64,000 bases of DNA. Origin: Klebsiella sp. WP3-W18-ESBL-02 (GTDB lineage Bacteria; Pseudomonadota; Gammaproteobacteria; Enterobacterales; Enterobacteriaceae). The stretch lies in contig NZ_AP021972.1 of assembly GCF_014168815.1 (NCBI RefSeq), positions 1,302,001 through 1,366,000 on the forward strand. The letters are read 5' to 3'. Positions 47,512 to 56,084 of this stretch are shown one piece after another. The notes beneath the pieces are model-generated. The model saw nothing but the letters and a program-made list of their open reading frames with translations, had not been told where the DNA came from and searched no databases. Numbering within the stretch: position 1 is the stretch's first letter; the number at the start of each line of letters is the position of its first letter. A program made the translations under genes and the position numbers.

Positions 47512-47550
47512 ACGCAAACGGTTTCGTCAGGCCGCAGGATTCTCTATAAT
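47512..47550 (+). promoter_or_regulatory. purL promoter with PurR operator
   Basis: ACGCAAACGGTTTCGT (47512-47527) is a PurR box. It overlaps the -35 position (TTTCGT), 17 bp before a perfect TATAAT at 47545-47550. This predicts repression by PurR with hypoxanthine or guanine. The 245-bp mltF-purL gap shows nothing else certain. Confidence 0.85.
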
Positions 47551-47603
47551 AGCCGCCGTTCTCCCCCATTGCGCACACTGAAAGCTGAGAAGACGAGAGA
47601 CTT

Positions 47604-50600
47604 ATGATGGAAATTCTGCGTGGTTCGCCTGCACTGTCTGCATTTCGTATTAACAAACTGCTGACGCGGTTTCAGGCAGCCAACCTCCCGGTAAGCAATA
47701 TATACGCCGAGTATGTCCATTTTGCCGACCTGGACGCGCCGCTGACCGAAGATGAGCGGGCCCGACTTGAGCGATTGTTGCAGTATGGCCCAAGCCTGAA
47801 CAGCCATACCCCTACCGGTAAACTGCTGCTCGTCACTCCCCGCCCTGGCACTATCTCTCCCTGGTCTTCCAAAGCTACCGACATCGCACATAACTGCGGC
47901 CTGAATCAGGTGCTGCGGCTGGAACGCGGCGTCGCCTACTATGTTGATGCCGCGAGTCTGACCGCTGAGCAACTCGGCGCGGTGGCGGCAGAACTGCACG
48001 ATCGCATGATGGAGAGCGTATTTGACTCGCTGCAGGATGCCGAAAAACTGTTTGCTCATCACCAGCCTGCACCGGTTGCCAGCGTGGATCTGCTGGGGCA
48101 GGGCCGTCAGGCGCTGATTGATGCCAACATTCGTCTTGGCCTGGCGCTGGCGGACGACGAAATTGACTACCTGCAGGATGCGTTCACCAAGTTGGGTCGC
48201 AACCCGAACGACATCGAGCTGTACATGTTCGCCCAGGCGAACTCCGAGCACTGTCGTCACAAGATTTTTAACGCCGATTGGATTATCGACGGTAAACAGC
48301 AGCCGAAGTCGCTGTTTAAGATGATCAAAAACACCTTTGAAACCACGCCGGATCACGTGCTGTCTGCCTATAAAGACAACGCCGCGGTGATGGAAGGCTC
48401 TGAAGTCGGCCGCTACTTTGCCGACCACAAAACCGGACGCTACGATTTCCATCAGGAGCCCGCGCACATCCTGATGAAGGTAGAAACCCATAACCACCCG
48501 ACGGCTATCTCTCCATGGCCGGGCGCGGCAACCGGCTCCGGCGGGGAAATTCGCGATGAAGGCGCTACCGGCCGCGGCGCGAAGCCAAAAGCGGGGCTGG
48601 TGGGGTTCTCCGTTTCTAACCTGCGTATCCCTGGCTTTGAACAGCCGTGGGAGGAAGATTTCGGCAAACCGGACCGTATCGTGACCGCGCTGGATATCAT
48701 GACCGACGGCCCGCTGGGCGGCGCAGCGTTCAACAACGAATTCGGTCGTCCGGCGCTGACCGGTTACTTCCGTACCTACGAAGAAAAAGTGAACAGCCAC
48801 AACGGCGAAGAGCTGCGTGGTTATCACAAGCCGATCATGCTGGCGGGCGGGATCGGCAACATCCGCGCCGATCACGTCCAGAAAGGCGAGATCGTGGTAG
48901 GTGCGAAGCTGATCGTGCTCGGTGGCCCGGCGATGAATATCGGCCTTGGCGGCGGTGCGGCCTCTTCAATGGCTTCCGGCCAGTCTGACGCCGACCTCGA
49001 CTTCGCGTCCGTACAGCGCGACAACCCGGAAATGGAACGCCGCTGTCAGGAAGTGATCGACCGCTGCTGGCAGCTGGGCGATGCCAACCCGATTCTGTTT
49101 ATTCACGACGTGGGCGCAGGCGGCCTGTCTAACGCCATGCCGGAACTGGTGAGCGACGGTGGACGCGGCGGGAAATTCCAGCTGCGCGACATCCTGAGCG
49201 ATGAGCCGGGCATGAGCCCACTGGAAATCTGGTGTAATGAATCCCAGGAACGCTACGTGCTGGCGGTAGCCGCTGACCAGCTTCCGCTGTTCGATGAGCT
49301 GTGTAAGCGTGAACGCGCGCCGTACGCGGTCATCGGTGAAGCCACCGAAGAGAAGCACCTGACGCTCAGCGACAGCCACTTCGACAATCAGCCAATCGAC
49401 ATGCCGCTCGACGTTCTGCTCGGCAAAACGCCGAAGATGACTCGCGATGTGCAGACGCTGAAAGCGAAAGGCGAAGCGCTTGCCCGTGAACACATTACGA
49501 TTGCCGATGCGGTGAACCGCGTGCTGCACCTGCCAACCGTGGCGGAGAAAACTTTCCTCGTGACCATCGGTGACCGTACCGTCACCGGCATGGTTGCGCG
49601 CGACCAGATGGTCGGCCCGTGGCAGATCCCGGTAGCCAACTGCGCGGTGACCACCGCCAGCCTCGACAGCTACTACGGCGAAGCGATGTCTATCGGTGAG
49701 CGTGCGCCCGTTGCGCTGCTGGACTTCGCGGCTTCCGCCCGTCTGGCGGTAGGCGAAGCGCTGACTAACATCGCCGCGACCCAGATTGGCAACATCAAAC
49801 ACATTAAACTCTCGGCAAACTGGATGTCGGCGGCAGGTCACCCTGGCGAAGACGCGGGGCTGTACGAAGCGGTGAAAGCGATCGGCGAAGAGATGTGTCC
49901 GCAGTTGGGTCTGACTATTCCGGTGGGCAAAGACTCCATGTCGATGAAAACCCGCTGGCAGGAAGGCAACGAGCAGCGCGAAATGACCTCGCCGCTGTCG
50001 CTGGTCATTTCCGCCTTTGCCCGCGTGGAAGACGTGCGTCACACCATCACGCCGCAGCTGGTCACCGAAGATAACGCCCTGCTGCTGATTGACCTTGGTA
50101 AGGGCCATAACGCGCTGGGTGCGACCGCGCTGGCGCAGGTCTACCGTCAACTGGGCGATAAACCGGCCGACGTGCGCGACGTTGCGCAGCTGAAAGGCTT
50201 CTACGAGGCGATTCAGGCGCTGGTTGCGCAGCGTAAGCTGCTGGCCTATCACGACCGTTCCGACGGCGGCCTGCTGGTGACGCTGGCGGAGATGGCCTTT
50301 GCCGGTCATTGCGGCGTGGAAGCTGACGTGGCAACGCTTGGCGACGATCGTCTGGCGGCGCTGTTCAACGAAGAGCTGGGCGCGGTGATTCAGGTTCGTG
50401 CCGCTGACCGTGAAGCGGTAGAAGCGATTCTGGCGGCCAACGGCCTGGCAGACTGTGTACACTTCCTCGGTAAAGCCGTTGAAGGTGACCGCTTCACCCT
50501 GACTGCCAACGGTCAGCCGGTATTCAGCGAAAGCCGCACTACGCTGCGTATGTGGTGGGCTGAAACCACCTGGCAGATGCAGCGTCTGCGCGATAACCCA

Positions 50601-51491
50601 GAGTGTGCCGATCAGGAACACGACGCGAAAGCGAACGATAACGACCCGGGCCTCAACGTGAAGCTCACCTTTGATATCGCAACTGACGTGGCGGCGCCTT
50701 ACATTGCGACCGGTGCGCGCCCGAAAGTGGCCGTGCTGCGTGAACAGGGCGTCAACTCGCACGTGGAGATGGCGGCCGCCTTCCACCGTGCGGGCTTTGA
50801 TGCCATTGACGTCCATATGAGCGACCTGCTGGCCGGCCGTACAGGTCTGGCTGACTTCCAGGCGCTGGTGGCCTGCGGCGGTTTCTCCTACGGTGACGTG
50901 CTCGGTGCGGGCGAGGGCTGGGCGAAATCCATTCTGTTCAACAACCGCGTGCGCGATGAGTTCGCCACTTTCTTCCATCGCCCTCAGACGCTGGCGTTGG
51001 GCGTGTGTAACGGCTGTCAGATGATGTCTAACCTGCGTGAACTGATCCCGGGCAGCGACCTGTGGCCGCGCTTTGTACGTAACCATTCTGACCGTTTTGA
51101 AGCGCGCTTCAGCCTGGTCGAAGTGGCCAGCAGCCCGTCACTGCTGCTCGCCGGGATGGAAGGCTCACGGATGCCGATCGCCGTTTCTCACGGTGAAGGC
51201 CACGTGGAGGTTCGCGATGGTGCACACCTTGCTCAGCTTGAGAGTAAAGGTCTGGTCGCGCTGCGCTTCGTTGACAATTTCGGCAAGGTGACCGAAGCCT
51301 ACCCGGCGAACCCGAACGGTTCCCCGAACGGTATTACGTCGGTCACCAACGAGAGCGGCCGCGTGACCATAATGATGCCGCACCCGGAGCGCGTGTTCCG
51401 CACCGTAGCTAACTCCTGGCACCCGGAAAACTGGGGCGAGGACAGCCCGTGGATGCGTATTTTCCGCAATGCGCGTAAGCAGCTCGGCTAA
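47604..51491 (+). CDS. purL: Phosphoribosylformylglycinamidine synthase
   Basis: PurL (FGAM synthase) converts FGAR and glutamine to FGAM in step four of purine synthesis. It is the large single-chain type with 1295 residues, the same as E. coli. The order is an N-terminal PurS-like domain, a linker, two AIRS-like ATP-binding halves (KVETHNHPTAISPWPGAATG; GKDSMSMKT) and a C-terminal glutamine amidotransferase whose nucleophile Cys is in GVCNGCQMM (near 1135) with the His/Glu pair in PHPERVF. It is regulated by PurR. Confidence 0.98.
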   Translation: MMEILRGSPALSAFRINKLLTRFQAANLPVSNIYAEYVHFADLDAPLTEDERARLERLLQYGPSLNSHTPTGKLLLVTPRPGTISPWSSKATDIAHNCGLNQVLRLERGVAYYVDAASLTAEQLGAVAAELHDRMMESVFDSLQDAEKLFAHHQPAPVASVDLLGQGRQALIDANIRLGLALADDEIDYLQDAFTKLGRNPNDIELYMFAQANSEHCRHKIFNADWIIDGKQQPKSLFKMIKNTFETTPDHVLSAYKDNAAVMEGSEVGRYFADHKTGRYDFHQEPAHILMKVETHNHPTAISPWPGAATGSGGEIRDEGATGRGAKPKAGLVGFSVSNLRIPGFEQPWEEDFGKPDRIVTALDIMTDGPLGGAAFNNEFGRPALTGYFRTYEEKVNSHNGEELRGYHKPIMLAGGIGNIRADHVQKGEIVVGAKLIVLGGPAMNIGLGGGAASSMASGQSDADLDFASVQRDNPEMERRCQEVIDRCWQLGDANPILFIHDVGAGGLSNAMPELVSDGGRGGKFQLRDILSDEPGMSPLEIWCNESQERYVLAVAADQLPLFDELCKRERAPYAVIGEATEEKHLTLSDSHFDNQPIDMPLDVLLGKTPKMTRDVQTLKAKGEALAREHITIADAVNRVLHLPTVAEKTFLVTIGDRTVTGMVARDQMVGPWQIPVANCAVTTASLDSYYGEAMSIGERAPVALLDFAASARLAVGEALTNIAATQIGNIKHIKLSANWMSAAGHPGEDAGLYEAVKAIGEEMCPQLGLTIPVGKDSMSMKTRWQEGNEQREMTSPLSLVISAFARVEDVRHTITPQLVTEDNALLLIDLGKGHNALGATALAQVYRQLGDKPADVRDVAQLKGFYEAIQALVAQRKLLAYHDRSDGGLLVTLAEMAFAGHCGVEADVATLGDDRLAALFNEELGAVIQVRAADREAVEAILAANGLADCVHFLGKAVEGDRFTLTANGQPVFSESRTTLRMWWAETTWQMQRLRDNPECADQEHDAKANDNDPGLNVKLTFDIATDVAAPYIATGARPKVAVLREQGVNSHVEMAAAFHRAGFDAIDVHMSDLLAGRTGLADFQALVACGGFSYGDVLGAGEGWAKSILFNNRVRDEFATFFHRPQTLALGVCNGCQMMSNLRELIPGSDLWPRFVRNHSDRFEARFSLVEVASSPSLLLAGMEGSRMPIAVSHGEGHVEVRDGAHLAQLESKGLVALRFVDNFGKVTEAYPANPNGSPNGITSVTNESGRVTIMMPHPERVFRTVANSWHPENWGEDSPWMRIFRNARKQLG

Positions 51492-51510
51492 GACTCACGT
51501 TTAACGAATC

Positions 51511-51538
51511 AAGCCCCTCCTTGTGAGGGGCTTTTTTA
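51511..51538 (+). terminator. purL terminator
   Basis: AAGCCCCTC and GAGGGGCTT form a stem with a 5-base loop and six T residues, 19 bp after purL. Confidence 0.9.
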
Positions 51539-51541
51539 TCT

Positions 51542-51577
51542 GCAGGCCGGATAAAGACATTTACGCCGCCATCCGGC
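51542..51577. repeat. REP element (single)
   Basis: The complement reads GCCGGATGGCGGCGTAAA and then TTTATCCGGCCTGC, a single REP palindrome just after the purL terminator. Confidence 0.8.
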
Positions 51578-51605
51578 AATGTGCGTCGTTCCGCCCGATC
51601 AAGAG

Positions 51606-51719
51606 TGTCGGCAAACCCCGACATTGGTGATGTTATGATGTCGCCAAAAGGAGACATTTAATTCAATGATTTATATGTACTTTTTTGTGATTGATTTTAA
51701 GTGTTGTTAATTGGCGACA
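51606..51719 (+). promoter_or_regulatory. Three GlrR activator sites upstream of glmY
   Basis: Three copies of TGTC-N10-GACA occur at 51606-51623 (perfect), 51639-51656 (perfect) and 51702-51719 (TGTT in the left arm). This is the GlrR (YfhA) enhancer motif known for glmY. They lie about 115-230 bp upstream of the sigma-54 promoter. Confidence 0.88.
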
Positions 51720-51776
51720 GTATTACCAAAACCCGCCCAGTGAACTTTCCAGGGTGATTGGTGTATTTTTCATATT

Positions 51777-51789
51777 TATCAGTATGTTA
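51777..51789 (+). promoter_or_regulatory. IHF site in the glmY control region
   Basis: TATCAGTATGTTA fits the IHF consensus WATCAR-N4-TTR at every position. It lies between the GlrR sites and the promoter, where a bend would bring GlrR to sigma-54 polymerase. Confidence 0.75.
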
Positions 51790-51807
51790 ATATATTGTTT
51801 TGAAATG

Positions 51808-51830
51808 TGGCACGCATCGTGCATAATAAT
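51808..51830 (+). promoter_or_regulatory. glmY promoter (sigma-54, overlapping sigma-70)
   Basis: TGGCACGCATCGTGCA has GG at 51809-51810 and GC at 51821-51822, 12 bp apart, as sigma-54 requires; the -12 box differs by one base from TTGCA. CATAAT/TAATAAT next to it could serve sigma-70, as in E. coli, where both polymerases start glmY at the same base. Confidence 0.8.
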
Positions 51831-51834
51831 AACC

Positions 51835-52020
51835 AGTGGCTCATTCACCTTCTTATGTCAGCCCCTTCGGGACGTGCTACATAAACTTAGAATGACGCAC
51901 AACAAGGTGCCTGCCGTCCAGCAAATGATAATAGCGCTGCTTTATCAACCATCGGGCGAAACGTTGAGTTAGGCACCGCCTTATTCCATAACAAAGCCGG
52001 GCTTATGCCCGGCTTTGTTA
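51835..52020 (+). ncRNA. glmY: GlmY small regulatory RNA
   Basis: This RNA of ~186 bases is nearly identical to E. coli GlmY. It begins AGTGGCTCATTCACC, contains the CAGCCCCTTCGGGACGTGCT stem-loop and ends in a terminator hairpin with arms AACAAAGCCGGG and CCCGGCTTTGTT. GlmY sequesters the adaptor RapZ, so GlmZ is spared and activates glmS, adjusting glucosamine-6-phosphate synthesis. The gene sits directly before glrK-qseG-glrR, whose products control its transcription. Confidence 0.95.
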
Positions 52021-52089
52021 TTTCTGGCCTTTCCCTCGTCGATATCCTCAGTTAGCATTCCAGTAAGTTGATTCACTGAGATACCTCTT

Positions 52090-53526
52090 TTGAAACGCCC
52101 CTCACTTTCTCCACGCTCGCTTCGCCAACTGGTGACGCTCGCTTTCCTGCTGATTCTGCTGCCGCTGCTGGTGCTGGCATGGCAGGCCTGGCAAAGCCTG
52201 AATATGCTCAGCGCGCAGGCCGAACAAACCAACCGCACGACGCTGATTGATGCCCGCCGCAGCGAAGCGATGGCCAACGTGGCGCTGGATATGGAGCGCA
52301 GCTATCGCCAGTACTGCGTGCTCGACGATCCGACGCTGGCGAAGGTGTATCAGAATCAGCGTAAACGCTATAGCGACATGCTGGAGGCGCACGCGGGCGT
52401 GCTGCCCGACGACACGCTCTACCAGCGGCTACGGCAAAATCTTCACGATCTGACAACCCTACAATGCACCAACAGCGGCCCGGAAAAGCAGGCGGTGGCG
52501 AAACTTGAAGCGTTCTCCAGCGCCAACGGTGAGCTGGTGCAGGCCACCCGCACCGTGGTTTTCTCCCGTGGGCAGCAGCTACAGCAGGCGATCGCTGAAC
52601 GCGGCCAGTTCTTCGGCTGGCAGGCGCTGGTGCTGTTTCTGGTGAGCCTGGCGATGGTGCTGCTGTTCACCCGAATGATTATCGGCCCGGTGAAGGGCAT
52701 TGAGAGTATGATCAACCGTCTGGGCGAGGGACAGTCGCTGGACGGCGAGGTGATGTTCCGTGGGCCACGTGAGCTGCGTTCTGTTGGCCAGCGTATTATC
52801 TGGCTTAGCGAGCGCCTGTCGTGGCTGGAGTCACAGCGACATCAGTTTCTGCGTCATCTTTCCCACGAACTGAAAACACCGCTGGCCAGCATGCGTGAAG
52901 GCACCGAGCTACTGGCGGACCAGGTGGTAGGGCCGCTCAGCGCCGAACAAAAAGAGGTGGTCGCTATCCTGGATAGCAGCAGCCGCAACCTGCAAACGCT
53001 GATTGAACAGCTGCTGGACTACAACCGCAAGCTGAGTGAGACGGCCGTTCGCATGGAGTATGTCGCGCTGGCGCCGCTGGTGGAGATGGTGGTTTCCGCG
53101 CACAGCCTGCCGGCACGCGCTAAAATGATGCACACGCAGGTCGATTTACAGGCGGCAGGCTGCCTGGCAGAGCCCACGCTATTAATGAATGCGCTGGATA
53201 ATCTGTACTCGAATGCGGTGCACTATGGCACTGAATCCGGTAACATTTATCTCCGTAGCCGCCGGGAAGGTTCGCGTGTCTCTATTGATGTCATCAATAC
53301 GGGCACGCCAATCCCGGACGCAGAAAAATTAATGATTTTTGAGCCCTTCTTCCAGGGCAGCCATCAGCGCAAAGGTGCGGTGAAAGGAAGCGGCCTGGGA
53401 TTAAGCCTGGCGCGCGACTCGGTGCGGAAAATGCACGGCGAGCTGCATCTTCTCGACTCCCGTGACGGTAACGTCTGTTTTCGCATTGAGCTTCCGGCAC
53501 CAGGGCTCGAAAAAACAACCACATAA
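52090..53526 (+). CDS. glrK: Two-component sensor kinase GlrK (QseE)
   Basis: This 478-residue membrane histidine kinase senses envelope-related or adrenergic signals and phosphorylates GlrR. Membrane helices lie at about 13-33 and 178-197, bracketing a periplasmic domain. A HAMP region follows. The phospho-accepting H259 is in HLSHELKTPLASM. The ATPase part has NALDNLYSNAVHYG (N box) and GSGLGLSLA (G2 box). The start is TTG at 52090 with only a weak purine stretch upstream, by homology to the E. coli N-terminus MKR. Confidence 0.95.
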   Translation: MKRPSLSPRSLRQLVTLAFLLILLPLLVLAWQAWQSLNMLSAQAEQTNRTTLIDARRSEAMANVALDMERSYRQYCVLDDPTLAKVYQNQRKRYSDMLEAHAGVLPDDTLYQRLRQNLHDLTTLQCTNSGPEKQAVAKLEAFSSANGELVQATRTVVFSRGQQLQQAIAERGQFFGWQALVLFLVSLAMVLLFTRMIIGPVKGIESMINRLGEGQSLDGEVMFRGPRELRSVGQRIIWLSERLSWLESQRHQFLRHLSHELKTPLASMREGTELLADQVVGPLSAEQKEVVAILDSSSRNLQTLIEQLLDYNRKLSETAVRMEYVALAPLVEMVVSAHSLPARAKMMHTQVDLQAAGCLAEPTLLMNALDNLYSNAVHYGTESGNIYLRSRREGSRVSIDVINTGTPIPDAEKLMIFEPFFQGSHQRKGAVKGSGLGLSLARDSVRKMHGELHLLDSRDGNVCFRIELPAPGLEKTTT

Positions 53527-53543
53527 ATCGATATCGAGTGACT

Positions 53544-54236
53544 ATGCCCCAACTATTAGCACGTACCGGTCGACGGCTCCGCCGGTGGCGTAGCGGCCTG
53601 ATTGGCGTTGCCTGCCTGATGCTGTCGGGCTGCAACGCCACGCTGCTGCCGCATCATAACGGCGGCAGCGGCGAGGGCAGCGAGCCGCACCAGCAGGTGG
53701 CGGATTACCAGTCGACCGACTGCGATGATATCTGGTCGCTAAACGGCGACATCGCTGAAAATAACCCGCTTTACTGGCTGCGCGGCATGGATTGCGCCGA
53801 TCGTCTGTCGGCGACGCGCGCGCGCGCCGAGGCCAGCGCGCAGGCTGCCGATCGCTGGCAGGGAGCGCTCAAGCGCGGCATCCTGTTGGCAAACGCGAAA
53901 ATCACCCCGGCAGAACGCCGCCAGCTGGTGGGCGACATCGATGCGTTAAGCTCGCAAATTCCTTCGCGTATTCGTCCGCTTTACCAGGTATGGCGAGATG
54001 GGCAGGCGCTACAGCTGTCGCTCTCTGAAGAGCGTTTGCGCTACAGCAAACTGCAGGAAACCAGCGACGGCCAGCTCGATGCGCTGCGTCAGCAGCAGCA
54101 GCAGCTTCAGGCCGAACTGGAGCTCACTACCCGTAAACTGCAAAATCTGACGGATATTGAGCGTCAGCTCTCCAGCCGCAAGCCGGGGGCGGATATCTCG
54201 CACCCAGCGGCATCTGATGAGGATAAAAATGAGTAA
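53544..54236 (+). CDS. qseG: Outer-membrane lipoprotein QseG
   Basis: QseG is a lipoprotein that interacts with the GlrK sensor. The start at the ATG 53544 gives 230 residues; a GTG two codons earlier is also in frame. The signal peptide ends in the lipobox LSGC (Cys at ~31). Conserved parts are STDCDDIWSL, NPLYWLRGMDCADRL and AKITPAERRQL. A Gln-rich coiled-coil stretch (about residues 163-205) lies near the C-terminus. It overlaps glrR by 8 bp. Confidence 0.93.
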   Translation: MPQLLARTGRRLRRWRSGLIGVACLMLSGCNATLLPHHNGGSGEGSEPHQQVADYQSTDCDDIWSLNGDIAENNPLYWLRGMDCADRLSATRARAEASAQAADRWQGALKRGILLANAKITPAERRQLVGDIDALSSQIPSRIRPLYQVWRDGQALQLSLSEERLRYSKLQETSDGQLDALRQQQQQLQAELELTTRKLQNLTDIERQLSSRKPGADISHPAASDEDKNE

Positions 54237-55566
54237 CCGTAAACCCGCGCACCTGCTGTTGGTCGACGACGATCCCGGCCTGTTGAAGCTGCTGGGCATG
54301 CGTCTGACCAGCGAAGGTTATCGGGTGGATACCGCAGAAAGCGGCCAGCAGGGGCTGCGCGTGCTGGCAAAAGAGCGCATCGACCTGGTGATCAGCGATC
54401 TGCGCATGGACGAAATGGACGGCATGCAGCTGTTCAGCGAAATTCAGAAAGTGCAGCCGGGGATGCCGGTGATCATCCTTACCGCCCACGGTTCGATTCC
54501 GGACGCGGTCTCTGCCACCCAGCAGGGGGTGTTCAGCTTCTTAACCAAGCCGGTAGATAAAGACGCGCTCTATAAGGCCATCGACGAAGCGCTGGAGCGC
54601 ACGTCGCCGGCGAACGATGACCAATGGCGAGAAGCGATTGTGACCCGCAGCCCGCTGATGCTGCGTCTGCTCGAGCAGGCACAGATGGTAGCGCAGTCGG
54701 ACGTGAGCGTGCTGATTAACGGCCAGAGCGGTACCGGGAAAGAGATTCTGGCGCAGGCGATTCACAACGCCAGCCCGCGCCGAGCCAAGCCGTTCGTGGC
54801 AATTAACTGCGGCGCGCTACCGGAGCAACTGCTGGAGTCTGAACTGTTCGGCCATGCGCGCGGGGCGTTTACCGGCGCGGTCAGCAACCGCGAAGGGCTG
54901 TTCCAGGCGGCCGAAGGCGGCACGCTGTTTCTGGATGAAATTGGCGACATGCCCGCACCGCTGCAGGTGAAGCTGCTGCGCGTGCTGCAGGAGCGCAAAG
55001 TCCGCCCGTTAGGCAGCAACCGCGATCTGGACATTAACGTGCGGATTATCTCCGCGACCCACCGGGATCTGCCGAAGGCGATGGCGCGCGGCGAGTTTCG
55101 CGAAGATCTGTTCTACCGCCTGAACGTGGTCAATCTCAAGCTCCCGACGCTTGCCGAGCGTACCGAGGACATTCCGCTGCTGGCCAACTACCTGCTGCGC
55201 CAGGCGGCCGATCGGCATAAGCCGTTTGTCCGCGCCTTTTCCACCGATGCCATGAAGCGGTTGATGGCGGCCAATTGGCCGGGCAACGTGCGCCAGCTGG
55301 TCAATGTGATTGAGCAGTGCGTGGCGCTCACCTCTTCGCCGGTCATCAGCGATGCGCTGGTGGAGCAGGCGCTGGAAGGTGAAAACACGGCGTTGCCGAC
55401 CTTCGTTGAGGCGCGCAATCAGTTTGAACTCAACTACCTGCGTAAGCTGCTGCAAATCACCAAGGGCAACGTCACTCACGCCGCGAGAATGGCGGGCCGC
55501 AACCGTACCGAATTTTACAAGCTGCTGTCGCGTCATGAACTGGATGCCAACGACTTTAAAGAGTAG
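54229..55566 (+). CDS. glrR: Sigma-54-dependent response regulator GlrR (QseF)
   Basis: This 445-residue NtrC-type activator has a receiver domain (1-~120) with phospho-acceptor D57 in VISDLRMDEMDG. The AAA+ domain (about 135-370) contains Walker A GQSGTGKE, GAFTGA for sigma-54 contact, and LFLDEIGDM. The C-terminal Fis-type helix-turn-helix is in GNVTHAARMAGRNRTEFYKLL. The ATG at 54229, after GATGAGG, gives MSNRKPAH. Targets include glmY just upstream of glrK (three sites seen). Confidence 0.96.
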   Translation: MSNRKPAHLLLVDDDPGLLKLLGMRLTSEGYRVDTAESGQQGLRVLAKERIDLVISDLRMDEMDGMQLFSEIQKVQPGMPVIILTAHGSIPDAVSATQQGVFSFLTKPVDKDALYKAIDEALERTSPANDDQWREAIVTRSPLMLRLLEQAQMVAQSDVSVLINGQSGTGKEILAQAIHNASPRRAKPFVAINCGALPEQLLESELFGHARGAFTGAVSNREGLFQAAEGGTLFLDEIGDMPAPLQVKLLRVLQERKVRPLGSNRDLDINVRIISATHRDLPKAMARGEFREDLFYRLNVVNLKLPTLAERTEDIPLLANYLLRQAADRHKPFVRAFSTDAMKRLMAANWPGNVRQLVNVIEQCVALTSSPVISDALVEQALEGENTALPTFVEARNQFELNYLRKLLQITKGNVTHAARMAGRNRTEFYKLLSRHELDANDFKE

Positions 55567-55634
55567 CACCGTACATACGAGTGATTTATGATACGGTGAG
55601 CAACCGGTTACGCGATAAAAACGACAGGAACACC

Positions 55635-55973
55635 ATGAAAAAGATTGATGCGATTATTAAACCCTTCAAACTGGATGACGTACGTGAAGCGCTGGCGGAA
55701 GTTGGCATCACCGGTATGACGGTAACGGAAGTGAAAGGCTTTGGTCGCCAGAAGGGCCACACCGAACTGTACCGCGGCGCGGAGTACATGGTGGACTTTC
55801 TGCCGAAGGTGAAAATTGAAATCGTGGTGACTGACGATATTGTTGATACCTGCGTCGATACCATTATCCGTACCGCGCAAACCGGCAAAATCGGCGACGG
55901 TAAAATCTTCGTCTTTGACGTAGCGCGCGTTATTCGTATCCGTACCGGTGAAGAGGATGACGCGGCAATCTAA
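55635..55973 (+). CDS. glnB: Nitrogen regulatory protein P-II 1
   Basis: GlnB signals nitrogen status to NtrB and to the GlnE adenylyltransferase. It has 112 residues, as in E. coli. The uridylylation site Y51 lies in the T-loop (LYRGAEYMVDFLP), and TGKIGDGKIFV and the RIRTGE motif are P-II signatures. The start at 55635 (MKKIDAII) is preceded by CAGGAA; the frame is open 18 codons upstream but not conserved. No amtB is adjacent, as usual for glnB. Confidence 0.98.
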   Translation: MKKIDAIIKPFKLDDVREALAEVGITGMTVTEVKGFGRQKGHTELYRGAEYMVDFLPKVKIEIVVTDDIVDTCVDTIIRTAQTGKIGDGKIFVFDVARVIRIRTGEEDDAAI

Positions 55974-55995
55974 TCCGCAAAGCTCATCCTGGGAT

Positions 55996-56076
55996 GTAGG
56001 CCGGATAAGCGCAGCGCCATCCGGCGTAACCTGCGCAGCTTGCCGGATGGCGGCATCAATGCCTTATCCGGCCTAC
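55996..56076. repeat. BIME: two inverted REP units
   Basis: One REP runs GTAGGCCGGATAAGCG to GCCATCCGGC (55996-56025) and a second in the opposite orientation runs GCCGGATGGCGGCA to CTTATCCGGCCTAC (56042-56076). They fill the space between the convergent glnB and dtpC genes, where such elements commonly occur. Confidence 0.9.
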
Positions 56077-56084
56077 TGCCTTAA

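Noticed and set aside
48966..51086. 706-codon open frame antisense to purL, and a 443-codon one at 47544-48875
   Set aside because: High-GC codon bias in purL leaves the opposite frame free of stops. The products are His/Arg/Gln-rich and have no ribosome site or family signature.
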